64,000 nt of DNA from the NCBI GenBank assembly GCA_014526335.1, contig JACTAT010000272.1, positions 62,001 to 126,000 on the forward strand, read 5' to 3'. Positions within the stretch are counted from its first letter, which is position 1; each line of letters opens with the position of its first letter. The notes beneath the pieces were generated by a model. It worked only from the letters and a program-made list of their open reading frames with translations, was not told the origin of the DNA and did no database searches. A program made the translations under genes and the position numbers. Origin of the DNA: Chrysaora quinquecirrha (Eukaryota; Cnidaria; Scyphozoa; Semaeostomeae; Pelagiidae). Of this stretch, positions 1 through 11,272 are shown in pieces.

Positions 1-2643
1 CGAGCAGATGGAATCCAGAAGTGTTGACGTAGCGCGACGATAGTTCCACCGACACCAATATGGTGTGAACGCTGATGATGATCTAGGACCACTAAGTCGG
101 TGAAACGAGTATTTGGCGGTAATAAAATCAACGAATATTCTATATCAAAGCGTCCTTTCGCGCGAATGAGTCCTTTCTGATCGAGAAATAAGTTCAGCTG
201 ACGAACAATCGGGGGAGCGTGTGCCTTGTTTGGGTTTTGACGAGACGACAGATAATCAATGACTTGCGGATAAAACTGTTGCTGCTGTGAGCGAATCCAT
301 TCGGTCTCTACGGAATCAAGTTCCGAAGTAGTAGGGGTCCCTTTAGTCCCAGTACGAAAGCAAAAACGATGGACATAAACTGACGACGCCAGAAGGCGAG
401 AATAGTCATTGAAACGTGATAAATCTATGATACTGCAAACGCTAGGCGACGGTAACGCTATTTGCTGTTCAGCGACGGAAGCGGCAACTGTAGATGAAAC
501 GGGTTGCGATTTAGGCCATTGAGGCCACGAGGCTGTGTTATTTATCCAAGATGGACCATTATGCCATAATTGCGATTTGAGCAGAGACTGCGCACTACAG
601 CCACGAGAGACGAGGTCTGCAGGGTTTTCTGGTGAGGGTGTAAGACCCCAGACAGAAGATTCAAAAAGGCGATTTATTGCGTCAACCTTATTTTGCACGA
701 ATTGCTTTAACTTGCGCTTTGACGAAAGCCAATGCAATGCGATTTCCGAATCAGCCCACAAGCGAACATGAACTGTAGCGAATTCTTTCTTGATTATTTC
801 AAGCATGTTGGTGCAAAATTGAGATCCAAGCAACATAGCACTCAGTTCAAGCTGAGGGATAGTAAGAGTTTTCTTACCACGAGGCGCTAATTTGGATTTT
901 GAACCAAGAAGAATACATTTGTCACCCTGACTAAGGTACGCGACGGCACCCATGACTAGCTTGCTAGCGTCGGTAAAAATGTGTAGATAAACTGGCTGAT
1001 TAGGATCGAAATCAATCCAACGAGGAAACTGGAAATTCGAAACGACAGAAAGTTCTTTTTCAATGTTTTTCCAAGCGTTTATTTTCTGAATAGGCAAAGG
1101 TTGGTCCCATCCGAGTTTTTCAACCCAACGTTCAGCGAGAAATAGACGAGCGAGTACGGTGACGGGTAAAACAAGACCAAGCGGGTCGAATAATTGACTT
1201 GCGATGCTTAACACTTTACGTTTCGTAAGAGAATCCGCGGATGAATCAAATTTTTTCGGTTGAAACGAAATGCAATCAGCAGAGGGATTCCACTGAAGAC
1301 CGAGCAAAGAAATAATGCCGGGTTTGGTTTTGAGTTGATTAGCGTTTATCAGTTTTTGTAAACTTGGCGAATTTGTCGACCATTGTCGGAGAACGAAATG
1401 ACCTTTTTCCATGATTTCGCGCGCTTTATGGAAATAAGCTGTAGCTGCAGCCTCGGTTTGAGCACCGGAAAAGAGATTATCGACGTAAAGCTTTTGTGAT
1501 AAATCGACAGCGGTGGGATCGTTATATTTCTGCAAATGCTCGAGTAGAATAGCATCTAGTGTCATTGGACTGCTAGTGTGGCCGAAAACGATTGTGTTGT
1601 ATGTGTAAACACAGATTTCTTTTGACGGGTCGTTATCTTTGTACCATAAAAAACGTACGAACGGTCTGTCCTCTTCTCTGAGCTTGATGTTTAGAAAAGT
1701 GCGTTGAATATCAGCAACGAATGCGTATTTTGGAAAGCGAAAACGAATTAGCAACTCAACCAAATTTTTGAGGAGGCAGGGGCCAGTATAAAGAAAGTCG
1801 TTGAGACTAACTTGACCGGTGTTGGCAGCGAAAACGATTCTTAAAGGAGTTGTTTCGGAATCCCTTAAAACAAAGAAATGAGGAAGATAATGACATCCTT
1901 CTTCAGGCCATGGTTGTTGTAAATCAGGGATCTCTTCTATATAACCATTGGACAAATGTTCGGCCATAACCTTACCGTAGGCGTCCATTAGGCTTAGTTT
2001 GTTTAATCGCGTCGTGACTTGTTCTAAACGTTTTTTGCAGAGGTTAAGATTCGAAGGCAAAGGTGGGTGGTCAGTTTTCCAAGGTAGAGGAGCGTATAAA
2101 GACCCATTTCGAAATTCGATTTGCTGGCGATAGGAATGCAAACATTCATTCATTTGCGTGTCCTGAGGTGTTTCGGAAACGAATTAATCTTGAAATAGAC
2201 GGTCGATTTGAATAAACAAAGATGAATTGCTCATCAAATTTTCAAAGGAAACAGCAGAGTCGTTTTGGCTATTGTCAGAATCTGCGAAAGGCGAATTAAT
2301 CGTGTTTGTTGAAATGTCGTGACATTTGGTGTTGACTCACAAGTCGGCTTTGAATCGTTAAGCAAAGGACCGGATAAGACGTATCCGAATTTAGATTCTT
2401 GAATCAATGGGTGTGAACTTTCTTGTGAAACGTTGCCAAGAAAGCGATACGCGGCATCATCTCCTAATAGAATATCAACGACATAGGAGCCATCCTTAAA
2501 ATCGTTAGCCAAAGGCAAATCTTGAAGACGGGGGTTAGATTTTATTTCCTTGAAGCAATATTGTTGCAAAGGTTGAACAATTTCGTGTGTTATGAGAACA
2601 CGAACATTTTCTATTCCTGTGGGGGTTTCTAGGCCAATGTTTG
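1..2643 (-). pseudogene. BEL/Pao pol: protease end, reverse transcriptase, RNase H, integrase start
   Basis: The segment at about 2570-2330 reads as the end of a DUF1758-type peptidase (VDILLGDDAAYRFLG, then FGYVLSGPL). A frameshift near 2330 follows and an in-frame TAA lies at 2184-2186. From there the minus frame stays open to base 1. Reverse-transcriptase landmarks are RFLWY, FGHTSSPMTL and YVDNLF, the form of the YxDD box that I know from this clade. RNase H follows (FTDASKLVMGAV, PQLELSAML, WADSEIALHW, NPADLVSRG). At the window edge the HH part of the integrase zinc-binding motif is visible (LDHHQRSHHIGVGGT). The continuous reading after 2184 suggests that decay is recent. Confidence 0.8.
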
Positions 2644-4426
2644 TTACCCCATAGTTACTTTTCCCCCAAAACCAGATACGGACAAGAATTCGTATGACGT
2701 AGGAGTTAAATCCAATTCAGAAGCAAATGCGGTGCGAACATAACTGAGTTGTGAGCCTTCGTGGAAAAAGATTCTGGCTGTAACTTTCTTATCTGCAGAA
2801 ATTGCGAGAGCTTTAGCGGTTTTCAAAAGAATCGTGTTAGCGACGCTACTGGTTACGACAGTGTTGATATCAACATTACGAGACCTTATAAGCGTATCAG
2901 AATCCTTGAAATTAATAACGTTAGACTCTAAATCAGAAGAATAAACAGGCTTTAACGAATCAATGTTATTTTCAATGTTAATATCCAACAAGCTAGAACG
3001 TGGTGCAGCGAAAGCACAGTTAGAAACGGTTTGTTGAGATGACGTAGGAGCCGTAGGAATAATGCTAGGAGCGGCATGAGTCGTAGGTGGCTCGTTAGAA
3101 ATTATAGCAACATGCGTGTTTGCTTGCGACGGGGGTTGCCTTGCTGAATTACTGTTACGTTGAGAATTACTTGAACTAGTGTTACGGTGGATTTGAATCC
3201 CGTGAATAGCTGTGTGATGCTTTCCCTTACATTTAGCACAACGACCTTTAGCATTGCATTGTGAGACGCGATGTCCCGTATATAAACAGTTAATGCAAAG
3301 TTTATTGCTAACTACAGCGGTTGTCTTATCGGCTGCGGGCAGAGGGCAGCGTTGGGCGGCATGTGGGCCCTTACAAAGTTGGCAACGAACGTTTCCGGAG
3401 GCAGACAGAATGCTGAAAGTAGTAGACGGGGGCTCGTATGACTCAAAAGACGGCTGGTGGCCAGTTGGCCGATTTGCGATTGCTGCCTGCTCTTGGCGAG
3501 TAATATATTCTTTGAATTTCTCAATAAAGCCATTTAAATCGAAAATTGACTGTATACCACAATCACCTATATGACTGAGTACTTTACCAGGAAGCTTGTC
3601 TTCTATGATGGGCACTAGGAATGGGGCACAAGCCGCGACATCAATCTTTAGAGATTCAAGCGAACGAATATCACCAATCAAAGAATTGTAAAAATGACGT
3701 ACGCTACTGGCAACGGGGGTCGGTTTAGGCATTTTAAGCAAATTCAAAACGTGAGCGCGAATGATTCTCCTAGGAAGGCCAAAGTTTTCCTGTAATGTAG
3801 CTTCTAAAATAGCGTAATTTTGATCTGAAGGGATAAGACCTTTCACAGTAGCCAATGCCTCTCCTCTGAGTTGACCCATAAGGTACGTGAACTTGGCGGA
3901 AATAGGGAGATCAGGAGATTTCCCTACTTGCGACTGGAAACGTTCCCAGAACCCAAACCACTCCGTAATATTACCATCGAAAGTTGGGAGGTTTAGATCT
4001 GGTAGTTTCGAACGTGAAAACGTGGGAGTCGAAGAAGAAGGTTGTGGCTGTGGCGAGGATGGTGACGGCGTGGCCGGATTTGCGGCTGGTTTTTCGAATT
4101 TAGAGATAATGAACTCAAGTTTACTGAGCTTACCTTTATTTGCAATTATAACAGAATCACCTTCATTAAAGAACTCATCCTGTTCGGCTTCATCTTCTAC
4201 CTCTTCAAGGAAGATGTTCTTGATGTCTTTCTCTAGATTGTTTCCTTCTTGAAACGTAGCCTTTAATAATTCGAATGTTGACTTTAGAGTCGTGATTTCG
4301 TCGTCTGTGAGAGTTGTCTTCGTGAATAGAACGGATGCCTCGTTGAAAATCTTCGTGAATGTGCGTCTAAGTTGTCTTCTCTCTTGTTTGAGTTTCTCGA
4401 ACTGCTTTTTTTTGCTTCGGCGGCAT
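2644..4426 (-). pseudogene. BEL/Pao gag and start of protease
   Basis: The start ATG is taken at 4426 (MPPKQKK), just downstream of the primer-binding site. An eight-A run right after it carries a frameshift. Beyond it the frame is open and reads LPDLNLPTFDGNITEW and FTYLMGQLRGEA, which are conserved BEL gag signatures. CCHC-type zinc-knuckle cysteines follow (CQLCKGPHAAQRC; CINCLYTGHRVSQC; CAKCKGKHH). The start of the DUF1758 protease reads FFHEGSQLSYV. Active relatives have D in place of the H, so the catalytic aspartate appears to be lost. The frame ends at 2644 through an indel in a G/A run, and the next frame continues the protease. Confidence 0.8.
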
Positions 4427-4463
4427 GATTACGAATGAATGAAGGAATACGAACGGCAATAAC

Positions 4464-4485
4464 TCGAATCCTGGTCACGGCACCA
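4464..4485 (-). promoter_or_regulatory. tRNA primer-binding site of the BEL element
   Basis: On the plus strand these bases end in CACGGCACCA and contain TTCGAATCC-like TpsiC-arm sequence, that is, the 3' end of a tRNA including CCA. On the minus strand this is the primer-binding site starting TGGTGCC. It lies about 40 bp before the gag start, where a BEL primer site should be. The tRNA identity is not assigned. Confidence 0.6.
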
Positions 4486-4486
4486 A

Positions 4487-4860
4487 TTTGTGAAGAACGT
4501 GAAACAAGAGAACAACTTATCTCCCAAATATATACATAACTATAATAAACTATATACATAAACTATTGGTAATTACTGTGAACATCGAAACGATTAAGTT
4601 GAATACGTAAACGAAGCGAATGACGTGACGAACTAAGAACAACAACTAAATAAAAGAGCGGAAATATTCCTTAAATACTAAAAAGAGTTAGAATAATTGC
4701 TTAATTAAGAATAATTAAGAATAATTAACGTATATATATTCTTAGTATTTCATTAATTAATGTTTTGTTATGTTACTGTACCACGTAGTCTTGCAATTTA
4801 GTTAAATCGTACTTTTGTTAGCATTTTTGTTAATTAATTACGACTAAATTGTAACTGCTA
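4487..4860 (-). repeat. probable 5' LTR of the BEL element
   Basis: Non-coding AT-rich sequence directly outside the primer-binding site, where the 5' LTR must lie. The partner LTR is outside the window, so neither the limits nor the terminal dinucleotides are verified. Confidence 0.35.
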
Positions 4861-6132
4861 GACCCCTGAAAGCTAGAACTTTCAAGCAGGGGAAGGGGAT
4901 GTCGAATGTAAATTTGCCGTCAAAAATTGGTGTGGCCTGGGTGTGGCCTGCCTGCTACGATGCGTCTAAGGGCCCAACTCTTTGGGGCATCGAACTCTTT
5001 AAAAAATCGATGGGCACAAGAAAAGGGTAACTGTATACAAAATGTATACAAAAAGCTCTTTGGACTAGGGGGTTCGGGGCATGCTCCCTGGGAAAATTAT
5101 GAGAATTATTGGGTTATAATCGCCCAAATGACCATTTCGGGACATTTAGATTACAATTTTCTGAGCCGTTATCCAGTTTGCCAATCAAATAGAGATGAAA
5201 TGGCAGTCAAAATGTTTCCGCTACTCTACATACACACTATGCACCTACTATACGCCTGCAGCTTAGCAGGAAGAATATACTGGCACTTTCTGACTACCGA
5301 AAATCCTTCGCTAATGCTAGCTATATTTTTATTTTCTTTTACATTTTGTTCCCATTTTACTACACTAAGTACTGTAATAATAGCCCGGAGTACTCCATTG
5401 AGGCCTGACAGGGGGGACCAGTAAAATGCTTAACTTTTCGATATAACCCTAACATGGTAGTAAACTTTCACCAACATTGTAGTTTAGGTAGTTAAAAATT
5501 GTGACCTTTTGGCAGCATCCGATTCAGCAATAAAACATTCTGTAAAAGTTTTCTATCATTCAAATACGCAAGGTTGCAAACAACGCTCAAAAAAACTAGG
5601 AAAGTTGGTGTAAAGAGTAGTAACATAGCCAAAATTACAGTACCAAAACCATCCCAAAGCTGCAGTATCAATTCTTTATTTTTCTAAATCGGGCCATTTG
5701 GTAGTCATTCGGTAAGACCCTCAAACAGAATGGACCTCTTGTCTGGATTCAGTTGGAGTTCCCACTCTTAGGAATAATAGTACCTAAATATTGAAGAAAT
5801 TCCACATGGAAGATTATTTTTCTTACCAGCCGTTAACACGGTTAAGGAAGTGCTGCTCCGAGGCAAAATGCAACCCGAATGCAAGTATTGCAGGAGACTG
5901 CCATGAGTATATCGAAACCTAGTCAATAGAATAAACAGTGTTTACTCTATTGACTATGATCGAAGTGAATTTCAAGGGTTATGGTTGTGTATTAGCAAGT
6001 AGTTTAAGTTGAACAAGAGTTGTCTTTGTATTGCATAACCAATTTTACAAACTGTACAAAAAGAGTCAGTAAAATGAAAAACAAATACTCGAATCAGGTA
6101 TTTGACAAAATTAAGTTTTAAATTATCACAAT
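4861..6132. other. unassigned interval between BEL and gypsy elements
   Basis: No gene is recognised. A 165-codon plus-strand reading frame at 4927-5424 has no motif, no family resemblance I can name and an unconvincing composition, so it is not called as a gene. A short inverted repeat lies around 4862-4890. Confidence 0.5.
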
Positions 6133-6269
6133 TATAGTATCCTAAACTAGGTAGGAAGTTTGCTAAATGAAAAGACAAACAGCCATCTTAGCTCCTCGTG
6201 CTTCCAGTCCGCGAGCTAGGGGACTGGGCCCTAGTTACCGACATAACAGGGGGTGTGTGCTACACTACA
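6133..6269 (-). repeat. 3' LTR of the gypsy element (137 bp)
   Basis: About 97% identical by eye to 10573-10709. On the minus strand it begins TGTAGTGTAGC. It is flanked outside by the target duplication ACAAT (6128-6132). Confidence 0.92.
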
Positions 6270-6270
6270 T

Positions 6271-6288
6271 TACTTCCCCCTTTTTAAA
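6271..6288 (-). promoter_or_regulatory. polypurine tract of the gypsy element
   Basis: Minus-strand purine run (AAAAAGGGGGAAG) immediately upstream of the 3' LTR, the normal priming site for plus-strand DNA synthesis. Confidence 0.7.
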
Positions 6289-6438
6289 AACAACGAACTA
6301 ATAATACTTTTTACTTTGCTAAATACGCAGTGTCCTTTTAATTTTACTATATACGTAGTGTCCTTTCACAACAAAACAATTTTATAAAGGCGTCCATTTC
6401 GCAACAAAACGAATCTTTTGAATACGAACAAATAGTAC

Positions 6439-9400
6439 TTAATAAATCGCTGGTCCATATAATTGTGTCCTGTTTCTCCTCCTTTCTGGGTATCTTCTAT
6501 CGACTTCTTGGTCTGTATCTGAATCATCTGGAATTACAACAGGAAATGTTTCTGGGATATGATGGTCATCTGCAGCATTACGAAGATCTGCACAATCATT
6601 ATTTTCCACGTCGCTCGAATCTTCAGATGACTCTGTTTTCTGAAATCTCTTGAAGAAACTTACATTTCGAGTTATGCGATGAGTGTCATTTTCGGCTGTC
6701 ACTTTTGAGCCCTTTCGCGATATTACAATGTATGGTTTCGGATTAAATCTCGTAGACAATTTATTCTTTTTGTCTTGCTTAACCAAAAAAGTGTCGCCTA
6801 CTGCAATATCGGAAGGTCGTGCGCGTCTCTTGTTGTCTGCATATTCTTTTTGTTTCTCTTTTGCCGTTTCATCATTCTTTCTTGCTTCATCATGCCTGTT
6901 TATGTGTTTTTTTAATTTAAGCCCTGGTAACTTTCCATTTACCGTTCGATTAAACAGAAGTTCAGCGGGCGGCACGTTCGTAGATGAATGAGGGGTCGTG
7001 CGATATGCGAGTAAGAATCGTTGTATATCCTGCCACCAATTGCGGCCTTCTGCGACTGCTGCGCGAATAGATTTTCCCAAAGGTTTGTTAAAACTTTCAA
7101 CCTCCCCATTGGCCTGGGGCCATAACGGTGTTGGTGAAGGAAACTGAATCCCGAGCGTGTTCATGTAGCGTTTAAAATCATTACCATTAAATGGCGGTCC
7201 GCCATCAGCCTTTACTACAAGAGGTATACCATGCATTGCGAAGATTCTATCCAGGACTGGTATTATTGTTGGTGATGCTGTAGATAGAAAAATCTCAACA
7301 ACAGGAAAACGAGAATATGCGTCAATTAATACCAGTAAATATTCACCACTTGGCAGTGGGCCAAAGAAATCTATGTTGAGGCGTTGCCATGGACCATCTG
7401 GCAATTTTGTCATTTTCAGTGGCTCTGGTAGATTTTCTGGACCAGTGGCTTGGCAAGGAAGGCATTTTGCTATCTCTTCTTGCACGAGTTTATCAATTAG
7501 AGGAAACCAAATTTTTTCCCGAATCAAAGCTTTTGTTTTAGCTAAACCCTGGTGACCTTCATGGGCTAGCTGTACAGCACGTTTTTGTAAAGAGATTGGC
7601 ATGAAAATTCTGGTACCCCGTAAAATAACTCCATTTGATTGGTTGATGGAGAGTTCATCTTTCACTGTTTTGAATAACTGAACCTCAGGGGAATTCCAAT
7701 TACTAGAAGATACGGCTTCTTTGACATCTTGCAGTGTTTTATCGGAATTTGTTGCTGAAATTATGTCATCTAAAGACATGCTCTTCGGAACTGAATGTTC
7801 TGTTAATTTGTTAACATAGAATTCTGCATCATCTTCGATGGTTGGTTGTGCAACCGGATGACGAGACAGGTAGTCGGCTGGATTATCCGCTCCTGGTTTA
7901 TATTTTACTGTGAATTCATATTGCTGCAACCGCAATAGCCATCGTTCGATTCTGGCAGGTGCTTTCGACTGCGGGTTACCATAAATACACTCCAAAGGTT
8001 TATGGTCTGTGATCAGAGTAAAATGGGCACCATATACAAATAAATGGAAATACTCTATGCCCCAAACTATACTGAGTGCCTCGCGTTCCGTTTGTGAATA
8101 GCGCTGTTCTACATCCGTTAGTGCACGGGAAGCATATGCGACGACACGAAAATCATCTGAATTCTTGGGGGCTTGAGCAAGAATTGCTGATATCCCAACA
8201 GGGCTTGCATCCACTACTATCTGAGTGTCCTTTTTGACATCAAAATAAGCCATAACTGGACTATTACTCAACAGTTGCTTTAGCTTTTTAAAGGCATTTG
8301 CATGTTCTGTGCTCCAAACAAATGTTACATTTTTGCGCGTTAGACGGCGTAGAGGCTCTGTAATATTTGCAAAATTGGGAATATATCGAGAGGAATAGTT
8401 GGCCATTCCCAGTATACTTCGAACTTCAGACGCGTTTTGTGGTCTGGATGCTTCGATGAAAGCTTCAATTTTCTTGGGGTCAGGCTTTACCCCATTTTTC
8501 GAAAAGTTTACTCCGTAGAAATCAATTTCTGTTCTTAGAAAGTCACATTTTTCCTTGTATAATGTTAAGCCACATTCCTGTAATCTATTAAGGCAATTTT
8601 GTAAAGCCGAATCATGCTCTTCACGTGTTTTGCCGAAAACTAGAATGTCACCCACTAAGTTCAACACACCTTTAACACCACGCAAAGCATTTTGCAGTGC
8701 ATACTGGGAAGCTTCAGAAGCAGCATTTATACCCATACTTAGTCTCTTATATCGGAAAAGACCTTTATGTGTTGTGAAGGTAGTAATGTATCGTGAATCA
8801 GGATGGAGTTCAATTTGGTGGTATGCTTGATTTAGATCCAACTTTGAAAAGAAACATGCTCCATTGGGCTGCATTGTGATATCATCAACAGTGGGAATGT
8901 TGTGTCTAACTCGTTTGATGGCCTTATTGGCACACCGCATGTCCACACAAATCCTGATTGAGCCATTCTTTTTAGGTACTACCACTATAGGTGAAACAAA
9001 TGGTGTTGCTACATCATTTGGAACTTTTTCAATGATGTCTAACCCCTGAAGGGTTTTCAGTTCTTGGTTTACTTGTTTTCTTAGGTGATAAGGGATGCGC
9101 CTTTGATTTTGAGCAACTGGTTTCACAGTCTCATCAATATCTAACTTCAACTGATAGTTTTTTAACTTTCCAATACCTTGAAATAGCTGCGAGTTTTCAG
9201 AAATTTCTGGAAAATTGTTCGTTTTATGTTCTACAGGTGTGCTGTTTGCATTGACTGGCATTTGTCCTTTTTCTGGTATAGGCTTTGGTGCTTGCACTGC
9301 ACATAAATTGAGTTTAACTAACCCAAGCTCCTGTGCAGTAGCTGAACTGAGTAAACAGCCTGCATTACCTTCTGCTACATAGAAAGTTGCCACAGCATAT

Positions 9401-10476
9401 TTTGCTTTGGTTTCAATTATTGCTTGAAAACAGCCTAAAAGTTTTACTGGATTCTCACCATTGTAAGGAAACACTTTATCTTTGGTTGCACGTAACTGTG
9501 CATTTTTCATTTTTGAATGAGTTGTTTCATCAATTACATTTATACTCGCTCCAGTGTCAACCAAAATTTTAAAATTATGGGCTTTTATTGTGACATTTGC
9601 CATGTTGTTGTTTGTTTTTGACTGTGACAAAACTGGATAAACATATAAATCATCTTCTGAGTCACTGGAGTTTGCTTCTGTAACTTTTGTGACTTGCCTG
9701 ACCTGTTTTGGCCTAAATTTCCCTGTTGGATTTGGTTTTTCAGTGTTTTGACTTGACTTTGACATGCATAAATTGGCAAAATGGTTGTTCTTGCCACATT
9801 TATAGCATTTCTTACCTTGTACTGGGCAGCTGGATTGATGTGGGTATGCACCTCCACAATTTCTGCAATTCTTTGGGGCTTGTTGCCTCCTCCCTTTGAC
9901 AAAATTGACTTTGTTTGTAGCTGCACATAATGAATTTTCAATTTCAAATGTCTGCAGTGTACTAGCTTCCACACGCTGACCTTCTTCCAGCATTTGTTTC
10001 AGTGTAAAATCTGGATTTCGAAGAGCTTTCTTGCGTAAATGTGTTGATGTACCATGGGTTACTATCTGCAGTTTTATTTCAAAATCAGTTTTATCCCCAA
10101 AATCACATTTCTCAGCTAAGGTACGCAACCGTACGTGGTATTCTGCCAAAGACTCTTCTGATGCTTGCTTGCATTGACGAAACATGTAGGTAGCATGAAG
10201 TACATTTTGCTGGGGCTCAAAATATTCAGTAAGTTTACTTACAGCTGCATCAAAATTGTCATCATTTCCAGTGTCTTCCAAAGTCTGGAAAATCTTATCC
10301 ACTGCTGGGCCAGCCTGATATAACAGCATGGCACGTTTCCTTGCTGCATTTGTTATATTTGCTGCCACTAAGAATCTGTTGAAACGATTTAACCAATCTT
10401 TCCAACGTACCGAAATAGTTGATTGGTCACCGTTTGGGTCAAACGCGACCATAGGAGCTAAAGAAGACATCGCCAT
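6439..10476 (-). CDS. Ty3/gypsy gag-pol polyprotein (1345 aa), altered RT active site
   Basis: A single uninterrupted frame. Gag holds two zinc knuckles near residues 204-237 (the second is CYKCGKNNHFANLC). Protease has DTGAS near 307. Reverse transcriptase is recognisable (PKKNGSIRICVDMR; FFSKLDLNQAYHQI), but the YxDD box reads LVGDILVFG at residues 607-615: the first catalytic aspartate is glycine (G609, codon GGT). RNase H keeps its acidic residues (VVDASPVG, ITDHKPL). The integrase zinc-binding region ends CLPCQ, and its catalytic D, D and E lie near residues 1035, 1090 and 1126. There is no envelope gene. The frame is intact, but first-strand synthesis by its own enzyme is doubtful. Confidence 0.93.
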   Translation of the reverse strand: MAMSSLAPMVAFDPNGDQSTISVRWKDWLNRFNRFLVAANITNAARKRAMLLYQAGPAVDKIFQTLEDTGNDDNFDAAVSKLTEYFEPQQNVLHATYMFRQCKQASEESLAEYHVRLRTLAEKCDFGDKTDFEIKLQIVTHGTSTHLRKKALRNPDFTLKQMLEEGQRVEASTLQTFEIENSLCAATNKVNFVKGRRQQAPKNCRNCGGAYPHQSSCPVQGKKCYKCGKNNHFANLCMSKSSQNTEKPNPTGKFRPKQVRQVTKVTEANSSDSEDDLYVYPVLSQSKTNNNMANVTIKAHNFKILVDTGASINVIDETTHSKMKNAQLRATKDKVFPYNGENPVKLLGCFQAIIETKAKYAVATFYVAEGNAGCLLSSATAQELGLVKLNLCAVQAPKPIPEKGQMPVNANSTPVEHKTNNFPEISENSQLFQGIGKLKNYQLKLDIDETVKPVAQNQRRIPYHLRKQVNQELKTLQGLDIIEKVPNDVATPFVSPIVVVPKKNGSIRICVDMRCANKAIKRVRHNIPTVDDITMQPNGACFFSKLDLNQAYHQIELHPDSRYITTFTTHKGLFRYKRLSMGINAASEASQYALQNALRGVKGVLNLVGDILVFGKTREEHDSALQNCLNRLQECGLTLYKEKCDFLRTEIDFYGVNFSKNGVKPDPKKIEAFIEASRPQNASEVRSILGMANYSSRYIPNFANITEPLRRLTRKNVTFVWSTEHANAFKKLKQLLSNSPVMAYFDVKKDTQIVVDASPVGISAILAQAPKNSDDFRVVAYASRALTDVEQRYSQTEREALSIVWGIEYFHLFVYGAHFTLITDHKPLECIYGNPQSKAPARIERWLLRLQQYEFTVKYKPGADNPADYLSRHPVAQPTIEDDAEFYVNKLTEHSVPKSMSLDDIISATNSDKTLQDVKEAVSSSNWNSPEVQLFKTVKDELSINQSNGVILRGTRIFMPISLQKRAVQLAHEGHQGLAKTKALIREKIWFPLIDKLVQEEIAKCLPCQATGPENLPEPLKMTKLPDGPWQRLNIDFFGPLPSGEYLLVLIDAYSRFPVVEIFLSTASPTIIPVLDRIFAMHGIPLVVKADGGPPFNGNDFKRYMNTLGIQFPSPTPLWPQANGEVESFNKPLGKSIRAAVAEGRNWWQDIQRFLLAYRTTPHSSTNVPPAELLFNRTVNGKLPGLKLKKHINRHDEARKNDETAKEKQKEYADNKRRARPSDIAVGDTFLVKQDKKNKLSTRFNPKPYIVISRKGSKVTAENDTHRITRNVSFFKRFQKTESSEDSSDVENNDCADLRNAADDHHIPETFPVVIPDDSDTDQEVDRRYPERRRNRTQLYGPAIY

Positions 10477-10552
10477 TCCACAAAGGAACTTTTGGACGGT
10501 TACACGTCACTATAAACAACTCTAGACTATTTTCTCTTGTTACTGAGGTCTT

Positions 10553-10570
10553 TTGACATCCTCGTCGCCA
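10553..10570 (-). promoter_or_regulatory. primer-binding site of the gypsy element
   Basis: Directly inside the 5' LTR the minus strand reads TGGCGACGAGGATGTC. The TGGCGACGAGGA start is one I know from primer sites of invertebrate gypsy elements. Confidence 0.65.
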
Positions 10571-10572
10571 AT

Positions 10573-10709
10573 GATAGTATCCTAAACTAGGTAGGAAGTT
10601 TGCTAAATGAAAAGACAAACAGCCATCTTAGCTTCTCGTGCTTCCAGTCCGCGAGCTAGGAGACTGGGCCCTAGTTACCGACATAACAGGGGGTGTGTGC
10701 TACACTAAA
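10573..10709 (-). repeat. 5' LTR of the gypsy element (137 bp)
   Basis: Partner of 6133-6269. The outside flank at 10710-10714 is the second ACAAT target copy. Its first bases carry one substitution (TTTAG for TGTAG on the minus strand). Confidence 0.92.
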
Positions 10710-11251
10710 ACAATGGCCGCTTTTGTTATTTGGTAATTTCATTATTTCACCTGATTATGTTTGTTTTTCACTCGTCCCGAGGGGATTAAGTTGGACGCAC
10801 ACTTCCTTGTTTCGCCATATATTAGACTGCTCATAAACAATTTATGATTACAGAAAAAACAAAGATTAAATTTTATTCAGCAACAATTTAACATAAGCAT
10901 TAAAATTTTATTCTTCTCTTCGCCTCATTGTGTCAATCTAATCTGACAGATGCAAGCTGTTTTTTAAAAGCTCCACTCAGTAGAGTAGGTCTATAGGCCT
11001 AAATGCTGAAACTTTGGCCTTTTTGTACATGCTGTAGTTTGTGAATTCAAGCCAGTTAGATATAGCCAAAACCTTATTAAAAGAGGTCGGGAAATTGAAG
11101 ACAAATCGAGAAATTCACTCTGTTTGACACAAAAAAGTGGAATCTCATCAAAGATGATGGTTGTATACAGTAATTGCAATTTCAAGCTGTAAGAAGGCTT
11201 AGAAAGTCTTTTATCCTCGTATTCCGCTTATTATTCTCCCCTAGAATCTTT

Positions 11252-11272
11252 CCCTAAACCCTAAACCCTAAG
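11252..11272. repeat. short CCCTAAA-type run
   Basis: About two and a half units of CCCTAAA followed by a diverged one. This is the plant-type telomere heptamer rather than the animal hexamer. It is too short to claim a telomeric origin. Confidence 0.4.

Larger units (their letters stand above)
1..4860 (-). mobile_element. BEL/Pao LTR retrotransposon, incomplete at window edge
   Basis: Read on the minus strand the order is leader, gag, DUF1758-type protease, reverse transcriptase, RNase H and the start of integrase, which is the BEL/Pao order. A primer-binding site lies at 4464-4485. The integrase and the 3' LTR fall outside the window, so LTR divergence cannot be judged. Frameshifts in gag and between gag and pol, plus a stop in pol, show that this copy is inactive. 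The outer limit near 4860 is a guess because no second LTR is available for comparison. Confidence 0.85.
6133..10709 (-). mobile_element. full-length Ty3/gypsy retrotransposon with 137-bp LTRs
   Basis: Two direct 137-bp repeats at 6133-6269 and 10573-10709 enclose one long minus-strand gag-pol frame. They differ at about four positions, so the insertion is fairly recent. ACAAT at 6128-6132 and at 10710-10714 is a perfect 5-bp target duplication. A polypurine tract next to the 3' LTR and a primer-binding site next to the 5' LTR are in the expected places. The LTRs are very short for this superfamily. Confidence 0.93.

Noticed and set aside
1460..1560. Altered RT active site (YVDN) in the BEL element as a lesion
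   Set aside because: YVDN at this position is, as far as I remember, a normal variant among BEL/Pao elements, so it is not evidence of decay.
3887..4252. Plus-strand 121-codon frame
   Set aside because: It is the shadow of BEL gag, whose minus-strand reading carries the conserved LPTFDG and AKFTYL motifs.
4927..5424. 165-codon plus-strand frame after the BEL LTR
   Set aside because: No motif, no family resemblance and odd composition; most likely a chance frame in non-coding DNA.
11252..11272. Interstitial telomere
   Set aside because: Only about two and a half CCCTAAA units, and the heptamer is not the usual animal telomere repeat.
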